Source: CBDDEC01 sp965198045 | GTDB taxonomy: Bacteria; Chloroflexota; Dehalococcoidia; UBA2979 | Direction: 5' to 3' | Assembly (NCBI GenBank): GCA_965198045.1 | Contig: CBDAOL010000010.1 | Coordinates: forward strand, 372,001 to 436,000 | DNA length: 64,000 nucleotides | Shown here: one piece after another, positions 45,496-54,695 of the stretch | How positions within the stretch are numbered: the first letter of the stretch is position 1 | How the letters are laid out: the number at the start of each line of letters is the position of its first letter | Made by a program: the position numbers and the translations under genes | The notes under the pieces: generated by a model | Databases searched by the model: none | What the model saw: only the letters and a program-made list of their open reading frames with translations | Told to the model about the DNA's origin: nothing

Positions 45496-45861
45496 AATCG
45501 TTACGTGCCATAAGGGGGTCTGGCGCATCACCCGCGCGAGCGCTGCGTGCGGGGAGAAGGCTGCTGGGGGAGCCGCCATGTCGTCCGGCGTGAGCCGGTT
45601 TCCCCACTGACGACCGTCCCAGCGGCCGCGAGGGTAGCACGAGATGGGTGTCACTCAGGGCGATTCTCGCCCCTCACACTGCAAGTGCGCACCGAACTTC
45701 TGGGAGCTACGGCACAAGCGCGCGGCCGAGGCCCTGCGAGCGAAACGCCTCGCCTACCACGACGCGCAGCGCGCCCCGACGTACGTGATATAAGAGCAGT
45801 AGCTGCTGATGCTGACAGCCGACGCCACCAGCGGCCGGGGACGCTGGAGAGCGGGGTTCCC
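45496..45861. other. Interval without a recognisable gene
   Basis: 366 bp ahead of the DUF1800 gene, containing presumably its promoter. Long open frames here are GC artefacts. GATATAAGAG near 45787 resembles a -10 element but has no convincing -35. Confidence 0.3.
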
Positions 45862-47250
45862 ATGGCGGACGACCACATTGAGTTGATGGCGCACCTGATG
45901 CGCCGCGTCGGAGTGGGCGCGACGCGGGACGAACTCGAGGAGTTGGTCGAGCGTCCCTACGAAGAGGTCGTCGAGGAGTTTCTGCACCCTGAGGCGCTGG
46001 GCGATCCCGACCGGGACATACTCGACCGTTACCTCCCGACGTCAACCAACCCCGAAGTAAGGGGGGCCTGGGCGTCGCGCTGGCTGCACAGCCTGGCGGG
46101 CGGCCGTCGCCCGCTGCGCGAGAAGATGGCGCTGTTCTGGCACCAGGTCTTCGCGACAGGGTTTGGCTCGCATGCCCGGGCGTCGGCGGCGCAGATTGAG
46201 CTCTTCCGCGAGAATGGGCTCGGCGACATGCGCCAGATCCTGCTCGACCTCTCGCGCGACCCGGCGATGATCGACTGGCTCGACAACTCGGAGAACCACG
46301 CGCACGCGAACAACGAGAACTACGCGCGCGAACTGCTCGAGCTCTTCTCGCTGGGCGTCGGCAACTACAGCGAGGACGACATCAAGGAGGTGGCGCGGGC
46401 GTTCACAGGTTGGACGTTCACGCAGCCGCTCTCGTACTTCCCCTACGGCATCGGCGACTCCCTCTTCAAGTTCGACGAGGCGGACCACGACAGCGAGCAG
46501 AAGACGTTCCTCGGCCAGACCGTCGTCGACGGCGAGGACGTGATCGAGGTGATCGTCAAGCAGGAGGCCTGCGCCCGGTTCATCGGCCGGCACCTCTACA
46601 ACTTCTTCGTCGCCGACGAGCCGCCGGTGCCCTCGTGGAACGAGGAGCCGCCGCGGGACCAGGCCGCGGTCGACGCGCTCGCCGCCACATTCGTCGAGTC
46701 CGACGGCGATATCCGCGAGGTGATGCGGACGCTGCTCAACTCCGACTTTTTCAAGGCGGCGCGGTTCCAGCGCGTCAAGAGCCCGGCCGAGTTCGTCGGT
46801 GGGGTGATCAAGCTCGTCGGTGCGCCGCGCTTCCCCGAATTCTCGGTGATGCGGCTCTCGCGGGCGACGAGGCTGATGGGTCAGGACCTGATGAACCCGC
46901 CCTCCGTCGAGGGCTGGCACACGGGCCAAGGGTGGATCAACTCCGGCACACTCACCCAGCGCGTCAATTTCGCGGTCGAGCAGGTGATGGACACCTCGAA
47001 GCCGGGCATCGCCGCGATCGTCGAGCGCGTCGCCGCCGCCGGGGACGCGACGCCCGAGGAGTTGGTCGACCGCTGCCTCGACCTCTGCGGCCCGCTCGAT
47101 GTGAGCGCGCAGACGCGGGCGACGCTCGTGGAGCGCGCGGAGGAGGGGGGCCCGCTCTCGTTCGGCAACGGAGCGAGCGAGGAGGCCGAGGGCCGCATCG
47201 GACGGATGGTGCAGCTGATCGTGGCCACGCCCGAGTACCAGTTCGCCTAG
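45862..47250 (+). CDS. DUF1800 family protein
   Basis: 462 residues. Family blocks: HLMRRVGVGATRDELEEL, WLHSLAGGRRPLREKMALFWHQVFATGF, MIDWLDNSENHAHANNENYARELLELFSLGVGNYSEDDIKEVARAFTGWTF, LMGQDLMNPPSVEGWHTGQGWINSGTLTQRVNFA. DUF1800 proteins of unknown activity are almost always paired with DUF1501 proteins, as here. ATG 45862 was chosen because the family start (M-x-H-L-x-R-R-x-G) follows at once. No signal peptide. First gene of a three-gene operon. Confidence 0.92.
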   Translation: MADDHIELMAHLMRRVGVGATRDELEELVERPYEEVVEEFLHPEALGDPDRDILDRYLPTSTNPEVRGAWASRWLHSLAGGRRPLREKMALFWHQVFATGFGSHARASAAQIELFRENGLGDMRQILLDLSRDPAMIDWLDNSENHAHANNENYARELLELFSLGVGNYSEDDIKEVARAFTGWTFTQPLSYFPYGIGDSLFKFDEADHDSEQKTFLGQTVVDGEDVIEVIVKQEACARFIGRHLYNFFVADEPPVPSWNEEPPRDQAAVDALAATFVESDGDIREVMRTLLNSDFFKAARFQRVKSPAEFVGGVIKLVGAPRFPEFSVMRLSRATRLMGQDLMNPPSVEGWHTGQGWINSGTLTQRVNFAVEQVMDTSKPGIAAIVERVAAAGDATPEELVDRCLDLCGPLDVSAQTRATLVERAEEGGPLSFGNGASEEAEGRIGRMVQLIVATPEYQFA

Positions 47251-47262
47251 GGAGGGCCAACG

Positions 47263-48423
47263 ATGACGGCGAAGCTACAGAAGCCCCCGGTGCTGGTGGT
47301 GATCCAGCTCAGCGGCGGGCTGGACTTCCTGAACACGCTCATCCCCTACCAGAGCGGCGTCATCCGCGATGCCCGCCCGCACGTCATGGTGCCGATGGAG
47401 GACGCGCTGCCGCTCGACGACGAGCTGGCCTGGCACCCGGCGGCGAAGGCGCTCAAGGAGCTCTACGACGCAGGCCACGTCGCCGTTGTGCAGGGCGTCG
47501 GCTGGGAGAACTCGAGCCGCTCCCACTTCCGCGCCATGGACATCTGGCACACCTGCGAGCCGGATGAAATCGCCACCGAGGGCTGGCTCGCGAAGGTGAC
47601 ACGCGAGTTTGACGCCGCATCGGAGAACCCGCTGACCGCCGTCAGCTTCGGCCTCGATCTGCCTCGGGCGCTCGCCGCGTCGGGCGTGACCGTGACCTCG
47701 GTGGGCGACCTCGATCAGTTCGGGTTGATGACAGACGTCGAGGCGGAGGAGGAGCGGGGCAAGGACCTCGACAGCTTCCGCCGCATGTACACGCCGGTCG
47801 GGACCGGGATCGTGCAGGACTACCTGGCGCAGACCGGGCGCAGCGTGCTGAAGAGCGCTGACATGCTGAAGGACGTGCCCGGGCGCTACTCGTCCGAGGT
47901 CGAGTACGCGCCGAACCCGATCGCGCAGGCGCTGCGCGACGTGGCCCGCGTTCACACCGCGGGGCTGGGGACGCGCATCTTCTACACACAGCATGCGGGC
48001 TACGACCTGCACTCGAACGAGTCGACGATGCTGCCGGGGCTGCTCACCGAGCTGACCGAGGCGGTCAGCGACTTCATGCAGGATCTGCGGGAACACGACG
48101 CGTCCGATGAGGTGGTGGTGCTCGTCTTCTCCGAGTTCGGCCGTCGCATCAAGGACAACGGCTCCGGTACGGATCACGGCTCTGGGGGCGGCGCCTACCT
48201 GATCGGCGACCGCGTGGAGGGCGGCCTCTATGGCGAGTACCCCTCGATCGAGCAGAAGGACTGGCTCTACGGCGAGGATATGCGGCACACGATCGACTTC
48301 CGCAGCGTCTACAGCACGGTGCTCGACCAGTGGATGGGGGTCGACCCGAGCGCGATCGTGGGCGGCACGTTTGAGCAGATCAACCCGTACAAGGCGATGG
48401 CCACGGCAGGGGCGGCGCGATGA
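47263..48423 (+). CDS. DUF1501 family protein (alkaline-phosphatase-like fold)
   Basis: 386 residues, starting 12 bp after the DUF1800 stop. Family blocks: LVVIQLSGGLDFLNTLIPY (usual GGxDxLN), VVQGVGWENSSRSHFRAMDIWHT, TQHAGYDLHSNE and VVVLVFSEFGRRIKDNGSGTDHGSGGGAYLIGD, with the metal-type residues SEFGR and DHG. No twin-arginine signal is seen, unlike most DUF1501 proteins, so it may stay in the cytoplasm. The activity is unknown. The stop overlaps the next start (ATGA). Confidence 0.92.
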   Translation: MTAKLQKPPVLVVIQLSGGLDFLNTLIPYQSGVIRDARPHVMVPMEDALPLDDELAWHPAAKALKELYDAGHVAVVQGVGWENSSRSHFRAMDIWHTCEPDEIATEGWLAKVTREFDAASENPLTAVSFGLDLPRALAASGVTVTSVGDLDQFGLMTDVEAEEERGKDLDSFRRMYTPVGTGIVQDYLAQTGRSVLKSADMLKDVPGRYSSEVEYAPNPIAQALRDVARVHTAGLGTRIFYTQHAGYDLHSNESTMLPGLLTELTEAVSDFMQDLREHDASDEVVVLVFSEFGRRIKDNGSGTDHGSGGGAYLIGDRVEGGLYGEYPSIEQKDWLYGEDMRHTIDFRSVYSTVLDQWMGVDPSAIVGGTFEQINPYKAMATAGAAR

Positions 48424-49502
48424 CGGCGGAGACGAACGGCGGCGCGAGCGATGGGGCGAGCGCCAGCGGCACGTTCGCGGGGCTGCTGCGCGCGGGCTTC
48501 CCCTACGAGAAGACGATCGGGATGCACACCAGCTCGCGGTACCCGATCGACATCGCCCTCGGCAACGAGGGTCGGGTGTATTGCCTCCGACGGGGGCCGT
48601 TCGAGGCGGGCGGCGTGATCCTGGTCATCAACAGGGACGACGAGGAGCTTGGATTGATCAGTCGCCCTAACGAAGAGGTCAGGAAGTTTGACCCCTTCCG
48701 CGGTGGTTGGGCCTGGCCCGTCGGGATCATCTGCGACCCCGACGAGCGGCTGATCGTCTCGGACGAGGGCACGCACACGATCACCACCATCACGCGCGAG
48801 TGCGAGCAAGTGGCGGAGTGGGGCGAGCACGGGAGCGAGCCGGGCCAGCTCGACCGCCCGGCGCACATGGCCCTCGACGGCGAGGGGCGCCTGCTCGTGG
48901 TCGACACGATGAACCACCGCGTGCAGCGCTTCACCGTCGAGGGCAAGTACATCGATGGCTTCGGCACGCACGGCAGCGGTCCCGGTGAGCTCGACATGCC
49001 GTGGGGCATCGCCCTCGACGCCGAGGGCTGCATCTACATCGGCAACTGGCGCAACGACCGGGTGCAGAAGTTCAGCCCCTCTGGCGAGCCATTGCTCTCG
49101 ATCGGTTCGAGCGGGGACGGCGAGGGCGAGCTGAACCGACCGGCGGGCGTGGCCGTCGACCAGCACGGCGACATCTATGTGGCCGACCGCGGCAACGACC
49201 GCGTCGTGCTGTTTGACCGCAACGGCCGCTACGTCGAGCGCTTCATCGGCGACGCCACCGTCTCGAAGTCGGGGCGCGAGTACATCATGGCGAACGCCAG
49301 GGTGCTGCGTCAGCGCGAGATGACCACCCTTGAGTCGGAGAAGCGCTTCCGCGCTCCGGCCTCGGTGCGCATCGACGGCGACCGGATGTTCGTTGCCGAC
49401 TTCGGCTACAACCGCGTGCAGGTCTACCGCAAGGAGGCCTATCCGCTGACCGAGGCCGAGATGGGGCCGGAACTCGGGGCGCCAAGCCTGATGACGGTGT
49501 AG
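48420..49502 (+). CDS. NHL-repeat beta-propeller protein
   Basis: 360 residues, start overlapping the DUF1501 stop by four bases, so translationally coupled. NHL repeats are clear: GQLDRPAHMALDGEGRLLVVDTMNHRVQRF, GELDMPWGIALDAEGCIYIGNWRNDRVQKF, GELNRPAGVAVDQHGDIYVADRGNDRVVLF and FRAPASVRIDGDRMFVADFGYNRVQVY, with one or two weaker blades before. It forms a propeller for protein or ligand binding. No signal peptide. Probably a partner of the DUF1800/DUF1501 pair. Confidence 0.9.
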   Translation: MTAETNGGASDGASASGTFAGLLRAGFPYEKTIGMHTSSRYPIDIALGNEGRVYCLRRGPFEAGGVILVINRDDEELGLISRPNEEVRKFDPFRGGWAWPVGIICDPDERLIVSDEGTHTITTITRECEQVAEWGEHGSEPGQLDRPAHMALDGEGRLLVVDTMNHRVQRFTVEGKYIDGFGTHGSGPGELDMPWGIALDAEGCIYIGNWRNDRVQKFSPSGEPLLSIGSSGDGEGELNRPAGVAVDQHGDIYVADRGNDRVVLFDRNGRYVERFIGDATVSKSGREYIMANARVLRQREMTTLESEKRFRAPASVRIDGDRMFVADFGYNRVQVYRKEAYPLTEAEMGPELGAPSLMTV

Positions 49503-49520
49503 GTCGTCCTGATCTCGAGG

Positions 49521-49619
49521 ATGCGGCGACGGCGGCAGGAGCTGATCGAGGCCGAGATCGCGCGCATGACGGAGGAGCTGCCGAGGCTCGGTGTGCACAA
49601 CGAAGAGTCCCAGCGCTAG
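49521..49619 (+). CDS. Hypothetical 32-residue open frame, possible nucleotidyltransferase start
   Basis: MRRRRQELIEAEIARMTEEL followed by PRLGVHNEESQR. The helix RRxELIxxEIxRMxxELxxLGV resembles the N-terminus of small MNT-type nucleotidyltransferases, which then continue V-x-L-F-G-S; that part is absent. Either a truncated gene or a short tail frame of the operon. Low confidence. Confidence 0.3.
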   Translation: MRRRRQELIEAEIARMTEELPRLGVHNEESQR

Positions 49620-49862
49620 TCCGTCCGGCAGCAAGGTCGCGACTGCTTCCAGGGGTCGTCGGAATCGGGAGACAGGAACGTCAGCAGCGGACGCTCGTCA
49701 GCCTCTTTCGCCGCTCGCGACTGCAGGAGTTCGCCGAGCTCACCCAACAATTCGCCTGAGCTCGCTGGCCCGGCGCCGCCGGTGTGCGGAAGCTCGCTTG
49801 TTCGACGATCCCCCAAGCCCGCGTATGGTCCTGCGCTGCCGAGGGTCAGGCCATCTGACCGA

Positions 49863-50479
49863 TCAGCGATGGGCATCCGGTCCGGAGCGAGCGAGCGCTT
49901 CTCGGATCTGGCTGAGCCACTCTGCGCCCAGTTGGCGCCCGTTCGGGAACTGGTCGTCTCGATCCCAGCGCCACGTTGCGATCATGGCAAGCACGAGGAT
50001 CCGGCACTCGCTGAGCAACTCGTGGTCAACCTCCGGATAGCGCTCGCTGACCTCTTCGGGCACATGTGCGAGGTCGAATTCGATCGGCCCACGGCAAAAT
50101 TCTCGAGGTCTATGAACAGCGGGCCGGCTTTCGTGCTGAGCACGTTGGCTGGGTGCGGTTCGCCGTGCAGCAGCTGCTCGGCGGCGCCGCGGTCGCCGAT
50201 CGCTCTCCTCAGGCTTCGTAGCGTGGTGCTCAGAAGCGCCCGGTCATCGTCGGCGAGCGCCGGAGCGCGATCGCGGCTTGCAACGAGGTTCTGAGCCTCT
50301 TCGACGCGATCCGTGAAGTGCGGCACCGTGACATCGAGTTCACGCATTCCGGAATGCAGCCGCTTGAGAGCATCCGCGTAGTCAGCTGGTGAGACCTCTT
50401 GAGGTGCCACAGGTTGGTAGTAGGTCCATAGCGTGACCGCGAAGCCGTCACGCTCGTAGACGCGCGGCTCCACTCGACC
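49863..50479 (-). pseudogene. Aminoglycoside-phosphotransferase-like (APH) remnant 2
   Basis: Reads RVYERDGFAVTLWTYYQPV, LKRLHSGMRELDV, LLHGEPHPANVLSTKAGP (catalytic loop H-G-x-x-H-x-x-N with E for D) and LFIDLENF. One T is missing from a T-run near 50098; correcting it gives FCRGPIEFDLAHVPEEVSER and the rest to the stop. The N-terminal ATP-binding residues are absent: a GC-rich repeat unit begins where they should be. It is thus both 5'-truncated and frameshifted. Confidence 0.75.
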
Positions 50480-50706
50480 CACCCCGATTCATCGCGGCGT
50501 CGCCTCGCAACCTGCACCCCCACCGGGGGGCCCACGCGTGAGAGTGGATGGGCATCTCACCCCCACCCCGTTTCTGTTGCAGGGCAAACTAGCAACCTGC
50601 ACCCCCGCCGGGAGGCTACGCGCGAGAGTGGATGGGCATCTCACCCCCACCACCCCGCTTCATCGAGGGGCCTCGCCGCCAACCCGCACCCCCCACCTGG
50701 CGCCCA
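50478..50706. repeat. GC-rich dispersed repeat, array of three units
   Basis: Units at 50478, 50564 and 50651, each opening CACCCCG-TTC. Unit two has the TTCTGTTGCAGGGCAAACTAGC variant as at 11.3 kb; units one and three have the TTCATCG variant as at 12.8 kb. GAGAGTGGATGGGCATCTC joins the units. The third unit decays after CCCCCCACCTGGCGCCC. Confidence 0.75.
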
Positions 50707-50933
50707 GCTGAGCTAGAGACGGCCGTTCCATCGCGTGCACGAGATGGCTCCACACCCACACCTGCACAGTGCCACTGCTAGTGGAGTGCAGGCCTCCTGT
50801 CTGTGTCCACCCAAAAGGAAACCCCGCACCTCGAGACCGAAGGCCCCCGTGCGCTCTTATGGGGAGGTGGGGGGCGACCAAACTCGTCCGGTCCCGAAAT
50901 AGACATGTAGACCGGGCGGACTAGCCTTGATCC

Positions 50934-51370
50934 ATGGCCGATCGCAATCAACTCGAGCAGGACGCCTCCGGTAGGTACACCGACGACTCGCGTGCCGCCG
51001 CGCTCGCACTACTGCAGGCCAATGCCGGTGACGTGGCGCAGACAGCATCGCAGCTCGGGATCTCACGCCAGACGCTCACGATGTGGCGAACGGCGCGGAG
51101 GCAGCAATCGCTGCTGGGATGGTCTCAAGCGACCGTCTGCAGAAAATGGGGGCGGCATACGCAGAGGCGTCGTTGTTAGTCCTCGACTTCCTGCTCGCGA
51201 AGATCGAGCAGATCGGTGACCGCGAGCTGAAGCCGTCTGAGATCCAGGCGCTGGCCATCACCTTCGGGATCATCACCGACAAGGCCGCGAACCTGATCGC
51301 GCCTCAGGCCAATGGCGGCAGCAACCTCAACCTCGCTGTGGTGGTGAGGACTACTCCCTCGCTCGCCTGA
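50934..51370 (+). pseudogene. Phage-like helix-turn-helix protein, frameshifted
   Basis: The first frame reads MADRNQLEQDASGRYTDDSRAA, LQANAGDVAQTASQLGISRQTLTMW, a clear HTH. Near 51085 the sensible frame switches by one base to ANGAEAAIAAGMVSSDRLQKM, LKPSEIQALAITFGIITDKAANLIAPQ, ending at 51370, about 145 residues in total. It resembles small DNA-binding packaging or regulatory proteins of phages but no exact family is recognised. Confidence 0.55.
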
Positions 51371-51521
51371 ACTCGGACCACCCGTCGCGTGCACGCCTGC
51401 CCACCCGGTCGAGTCGTGGGCTCCCCCTAGTGCAGCCGTCACCACAGGTGGCACACTCGCTGCTACCGGGTGGCCGGTCACGCCCGTGCGCACGGCGTTT
51501 ACGTTGCCGGTAGGGGGTCTG

Positions 51522-52427
51522 ATGACTGACTACCCACGCGAGGGCGCCGCCATCCAGGCGTACTACGAAGAGCGGCGCAACTGGGGTCGATGGGGCGATG
51601 ACGATGAGGTAGGCGCGCTCAACCTCATCACCGACGAGAAGCGTCTCGAGGCTGTCGCCCTCGTAGCGCAGGGACGCACGGTTTCGATGAACCGGCCCTA
51701 CCCGAAGCACCCTGGTCCGCGGAACCCGAGCCCCGCGCAGCATTTCATGCGCGCTTCGATCGATGGTCAGGCGGGCGGTGTCGTTGACTACTACGGCTTC
51801 ATCTACCACGGCCAGCAGATGACGCACCTGGACGCGCTCTGCCACGTCTGGGAGGGCGGCAAGCTCTGGAATGGCCGCGACCCGCAGGAGACGCTCCAGG
51901 CCGATGGCGCGCGCTTCGGCGACGTCACGGCCTGGCGCCAGGGCATCGTCACGCGGGGCGTATTCCTCGACGTGGTCCGCCATCGCGGCGAGCCCTACGT
52001 CGCGCCGGACCGCCCCGTGCACGGCGAGGAGCTCGAGGCGATCGCGGCGGCACAGGGCGTCGAGGTGCGCCCGGGCGACGCGCTGATCGTGCACAGCGGC
52101 TACGGCGCCTACGTCACCGAGCATCCAGAGCCTGAGGGCTCCGACTCGCCCGGCCTGCACGCCTCGTGCGCGCCGTTCGTACGCGAGCACGACGTGTCGA
52201 TCCTCGGCTGGGACCTGATGGACGCCCGCCCGAACGCGGAGGGGCTGCGCTGGCCGATGCATGGCGTGCTCTTCAACTTTGGCGTGGCGCTTCTCGACAA
52301 CGCGCTGCTCGAACCCCTCGCGGAGGCCTGCGCCGAGGAGGGTCGCTACGAGTTCATGTTCATGGCGCACCCGCTGCGGGTGGAGGGCGGCACTGGCAGC
52401 CCGGTCAACCCGATCGCCATGTTCTAG
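51522..52427 (+). CDS. Cyclase family protein (kynurenine-formamidase-like hydrolase)
   Basis: 301 residues from ATG 51522, preceded by AGGGGG. Metal-site motif YHGQQMTHLDALCHVW matches the cyclase pattern H-x-G-T-H-x-D-x-P-x-H with QQ and LC variants. Other blocks: DDDEVGALNLITDEKRLEA, VRPGDALIVHSGYG, CAPFVREHDVSILGWDLMDA. The nearest family members are putative metal-dependent hydrolases with long N-terminal regions; the substrate is unknown. An in-frame GTG at 51486 would add 12 residues without a ribosome site. Confidence 0.88.
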   Translation: MTDYPREGAAIQAYYEERRNWGRWGDDDEVGALNLITDEKRLEAVALVAQGRTVSMNRPYPKHPGPRNPSPAQHFMRASIDGQAGGVVDYYGFIYHGQQMTHLDALCHVWEGGKLWNGRDPQETLQADGARFGDVTAWRQGIVTRGVFLDVVRHRGEPYVAPDRPVHGEELEAIAAAQGVEVRPGDALIVHSGYGAYVTEHPEPEGSDSPGLHASCAPFVREHDVSILGWDLMDARPNAEGLRWPMHGVLFNFGVALLDNALLEPLAEACAEEGRYEFMFMAHPLRVEGGTGSPVNPIAMF

Positions 52428-52878
52428 CGGGCGCGCGACTACGCGAGGGGCGAGCCCCGGGTGCCTCGCTATCGTGCGTGCGGGCCGCTCCGTGCCGAGT
52501 ACGTTCAACATCTGCGAGCCTCCACGGATCGTGATCGTCCGCGCTTCGCGTTCGGCCAACCTGCGCCTGCGAGCGGGCCCCGCTATCAGCGGATCGCTCG
52601 ATGTTGGTTGTGAGTTCGGCCGATCGGCTGATGGGTCGTCCGCCTGAGGCAGGGATCACCGGTCCGGGGGATAGGCCCCGCGGGTCGCCGGGTGCCGGCG
52701 TCTGTCGGGCTGCCGGAGCGGAATGCGATTTCGACCCCGGACGACGGCCCGGTCGGGATCGTCGCCACCGCTAGCGGGACTCGTTGCAGGTTCATGACCG
52801 GTCGCGCCAGCGACGAACTCGTCGCGCCGATAACGTGGGTCTCGTGTGTTGCAGGTGGAGCCGTGGTCGTCATCTGGG
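52428..52878. other. Interval without a recognisable gene
   Basis: 450 bp between the cyclase stop and the IS3 OrfA remnant. No family-like translation, tRNA or clear repeat seen. Confidence 0.35.
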
Positions 52879-53079
52879 AACCGGATCATCTCCAGGGTGC
52901 GGTTGGCCCGGCGCAGCCGCACCAGCTCCGCCCACTCGTCGCTCGTCAGGCCCTCTCTGTGGCCCTCGTCGACATCGGCCTGCCGCAGCCAGCGGTGCAG
53001 GCACGACCCGGCGATCCCCAGGTCCGCAGCGATCCGCGCGATCGGTTTCTCCCGCAGCCGGGCCAGTTCGACAGCACGA
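52879..53079 (-). mobile_element. IS3-family remnant (OrfA)
   Basis: The minus strand reads AVELARLREKPIARIAADLG, IAGSCLHRWLRQADVDEGHREGL and EWAELVRLRRANRTLEMIR, the HTH plus leucine-zipper of IS3 OrfA. It is cut on the 5' side by IS-A7 and diverges before the OrfB frameshift region. Confidence 0.7.
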
Positions 53080-54175
53080 CGGCCCACCGATACTCATGAT
53101 GCAAGCCTCCTAGCACCGGCTTGCTGACGACTCGCTGACTCGGCGTCCGCTGCACCGGCGAGCGTCCCTCCGGAGAGTCGAGCGCCAATGATCGATGCGG
53201 ACGCATCGCGTTGTAGTGCTGGACGTACTCACCAAGCACCCGCCGGAGATGTTGTTCGTTGACCGCGATGACATGGTCGAGACACTCGCGCCTGAGCGTG
53301 CCGATGACGCGCTCGGCGATGGCGTTGGCATTCGGCGCGCGCACCGGAGTCAGAGTCGTCTCGATCCCGAGCCGTCGAGCGCGTGCGATGAAGTCTCCGC
53401 CATAGCTACGGTCGCGGTCTCGGATGAGGAACCCTGGCTGCTGACCCCAGGCGGTCCTCGATCATCTGCTGCCAGATCCAGGGCGCGTTCGGATGCTCCG
53501 TGACGTTCCAGTGCCGGATGCGGCGCCGGTCGTGGTCGATCACGATGACCACGTAGAGCGTGCGGAAGGCGAGCGTCTGGACCGTGAACAGATCGGCGGC
53601 CGAGATGCTGGACGCGTGGTTGCGGAGAAACGTGCGCCACGACTGGCTCGGGGGGCGCCGCAGCGCTTGCCGGCGGTAGCGACTCACGGTGCGGGCGCTG
53701 ACCTCGAAGCCAAGGGCACGCAGCTCGCCGACGATGCCGACGGCGCCCCACCGCGGATGCTCAGTGGCGATGCGGACGATCAGCTGTCGCAGCTCTGCGG
53801 GAATCCGGGGTCGTCCGGAGCGGCGACGACTCTTCCAGCGCCAGTAGGCGCGCCAAGCAGAACGATGCCAGCGCACCACCGTGTCCGGCTCGACCATCAC
53901 GAGCGTGCCTCGCCAGCCGGACCAACCACGTGTCAGCAGTGACCAGAGTCGGCGGTCGTGGCGACGGAGCCGCGGTCGACGACGGCCCCTTGTGTAGACG
54001 GCGAGCTGATGCCGCAGCGCTAAGTTCTCGAGGACGAGATCTCGGCGGGCGCGGACCGATGCGAAGAGTGCTGCGACAAGCAGACGGAGGTAGAGCACAG
54101 ACGAGCCCCTCGTGGCTCGCCGATACTCTGCTATCTCAGGACAGACCTGCACCTATCAGGTTTTGCCGTCCCACG
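53080..54175 (-). mobile_element. IS-A copy 7, nearly complete
   Basis: The right terminal repeat is intact at 54175, but the left end has lost about 22 bp including its terminal repeat (it starts GGCCCACCGATACTC). It sits between an IS3 OrfA remnant and the C-terminus of a related integrase-core transposase. Confidence 0.88.
53104..54152 (-). pseudogene. IS-A7 transposase, two-base deletion
   Basis: The N-terminal two-thirds are in frame (LENLALRHQLAVYTRG, SISAADLFTVQTLAFRTLYVVIVIDHDRRR). A two-base loss near 53457 (CGGTCCTCGATC versus CGGTCGCCTCGATC) shifts the frame before RDRDRSYGG. The C-terminal frame (NAIAERVIGTLRREC) reads through its lost stop into the IS3 remnant. Confidence 0.82.
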
Positions 54176-54456
54176 GGTCCTTGAACGCGAGCAGCGCGAG
54201 GCGCAGCTGCTGGACCGTCTCGAACGGCTCCACCGCGGATGTCTCGACCATCTGATCATCGTGAATGAGCGTCACCTGCGACTGGTGCTGCGGGAGTACG
54301 TCGCGCACTACAACCACGTGCGACCGCACCAGGCGCTTCGAACTGTGGGCTCCGGACGACCGGCGGCCACGGTCACCGCCCCGGAGCGAGGGCCAAGTCG
54401 TGGGTCGGCCGATCCTGGGCGGGCTGCATCACGAGTACGAGCGTCTCGCCGCGTGA
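54176..54456 (+). pseudogene. Related integrase-core transposase, C-terminal remnant
   Basis: The plus strand reads GCLDHLIIVNERHLRLVLRE, YVAHYNHVRPHQAL, then after a shift VVGRPILGGLHHEYERLAA. It is the C-terminus of a paralogue of the IS-A transposase, possibly the same kind as the N-terminal piece at 1-145. IS-A7 abuts it on the left. Confidence 0.65.
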
Positions 54457-54695
54457 CATTCGGGCGGACATTTTCTGGTAGCACAGCTCGATGGATCGTG
54501 TTTGCTTTGCAGCGAGAACAAGCCGTCACAATGCCATCGACGGCTGGTGGCCGAATATCTGCGGGCTCACTGGGGCGACGTGGATATTGAGCACCTCTGA
54601 GGTAACCGCGCGTGCGAGCCCAGCGTTCGCCCGAGGTTCGCTTGCCCGTTGAACTACTAGTCTGTCTTATCACCGAGTCATGGCGACAGGACAGC

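Noticed and set aside
50693..50725. Possible tRNA 5' part on the minus strand (TAGCTCAGCTGG-like D arm)
   Set aside because: Only the D-arm-like segment is present; no anticodon or T arm follows, and it overlaps a decaying repeat unit.
54176..54456. Intact second transposase gene after IS-A7
   Set aside because: The catalytic core is absent and the frame shifts before LGGLHHEYE; it is a C-terminal remnant.
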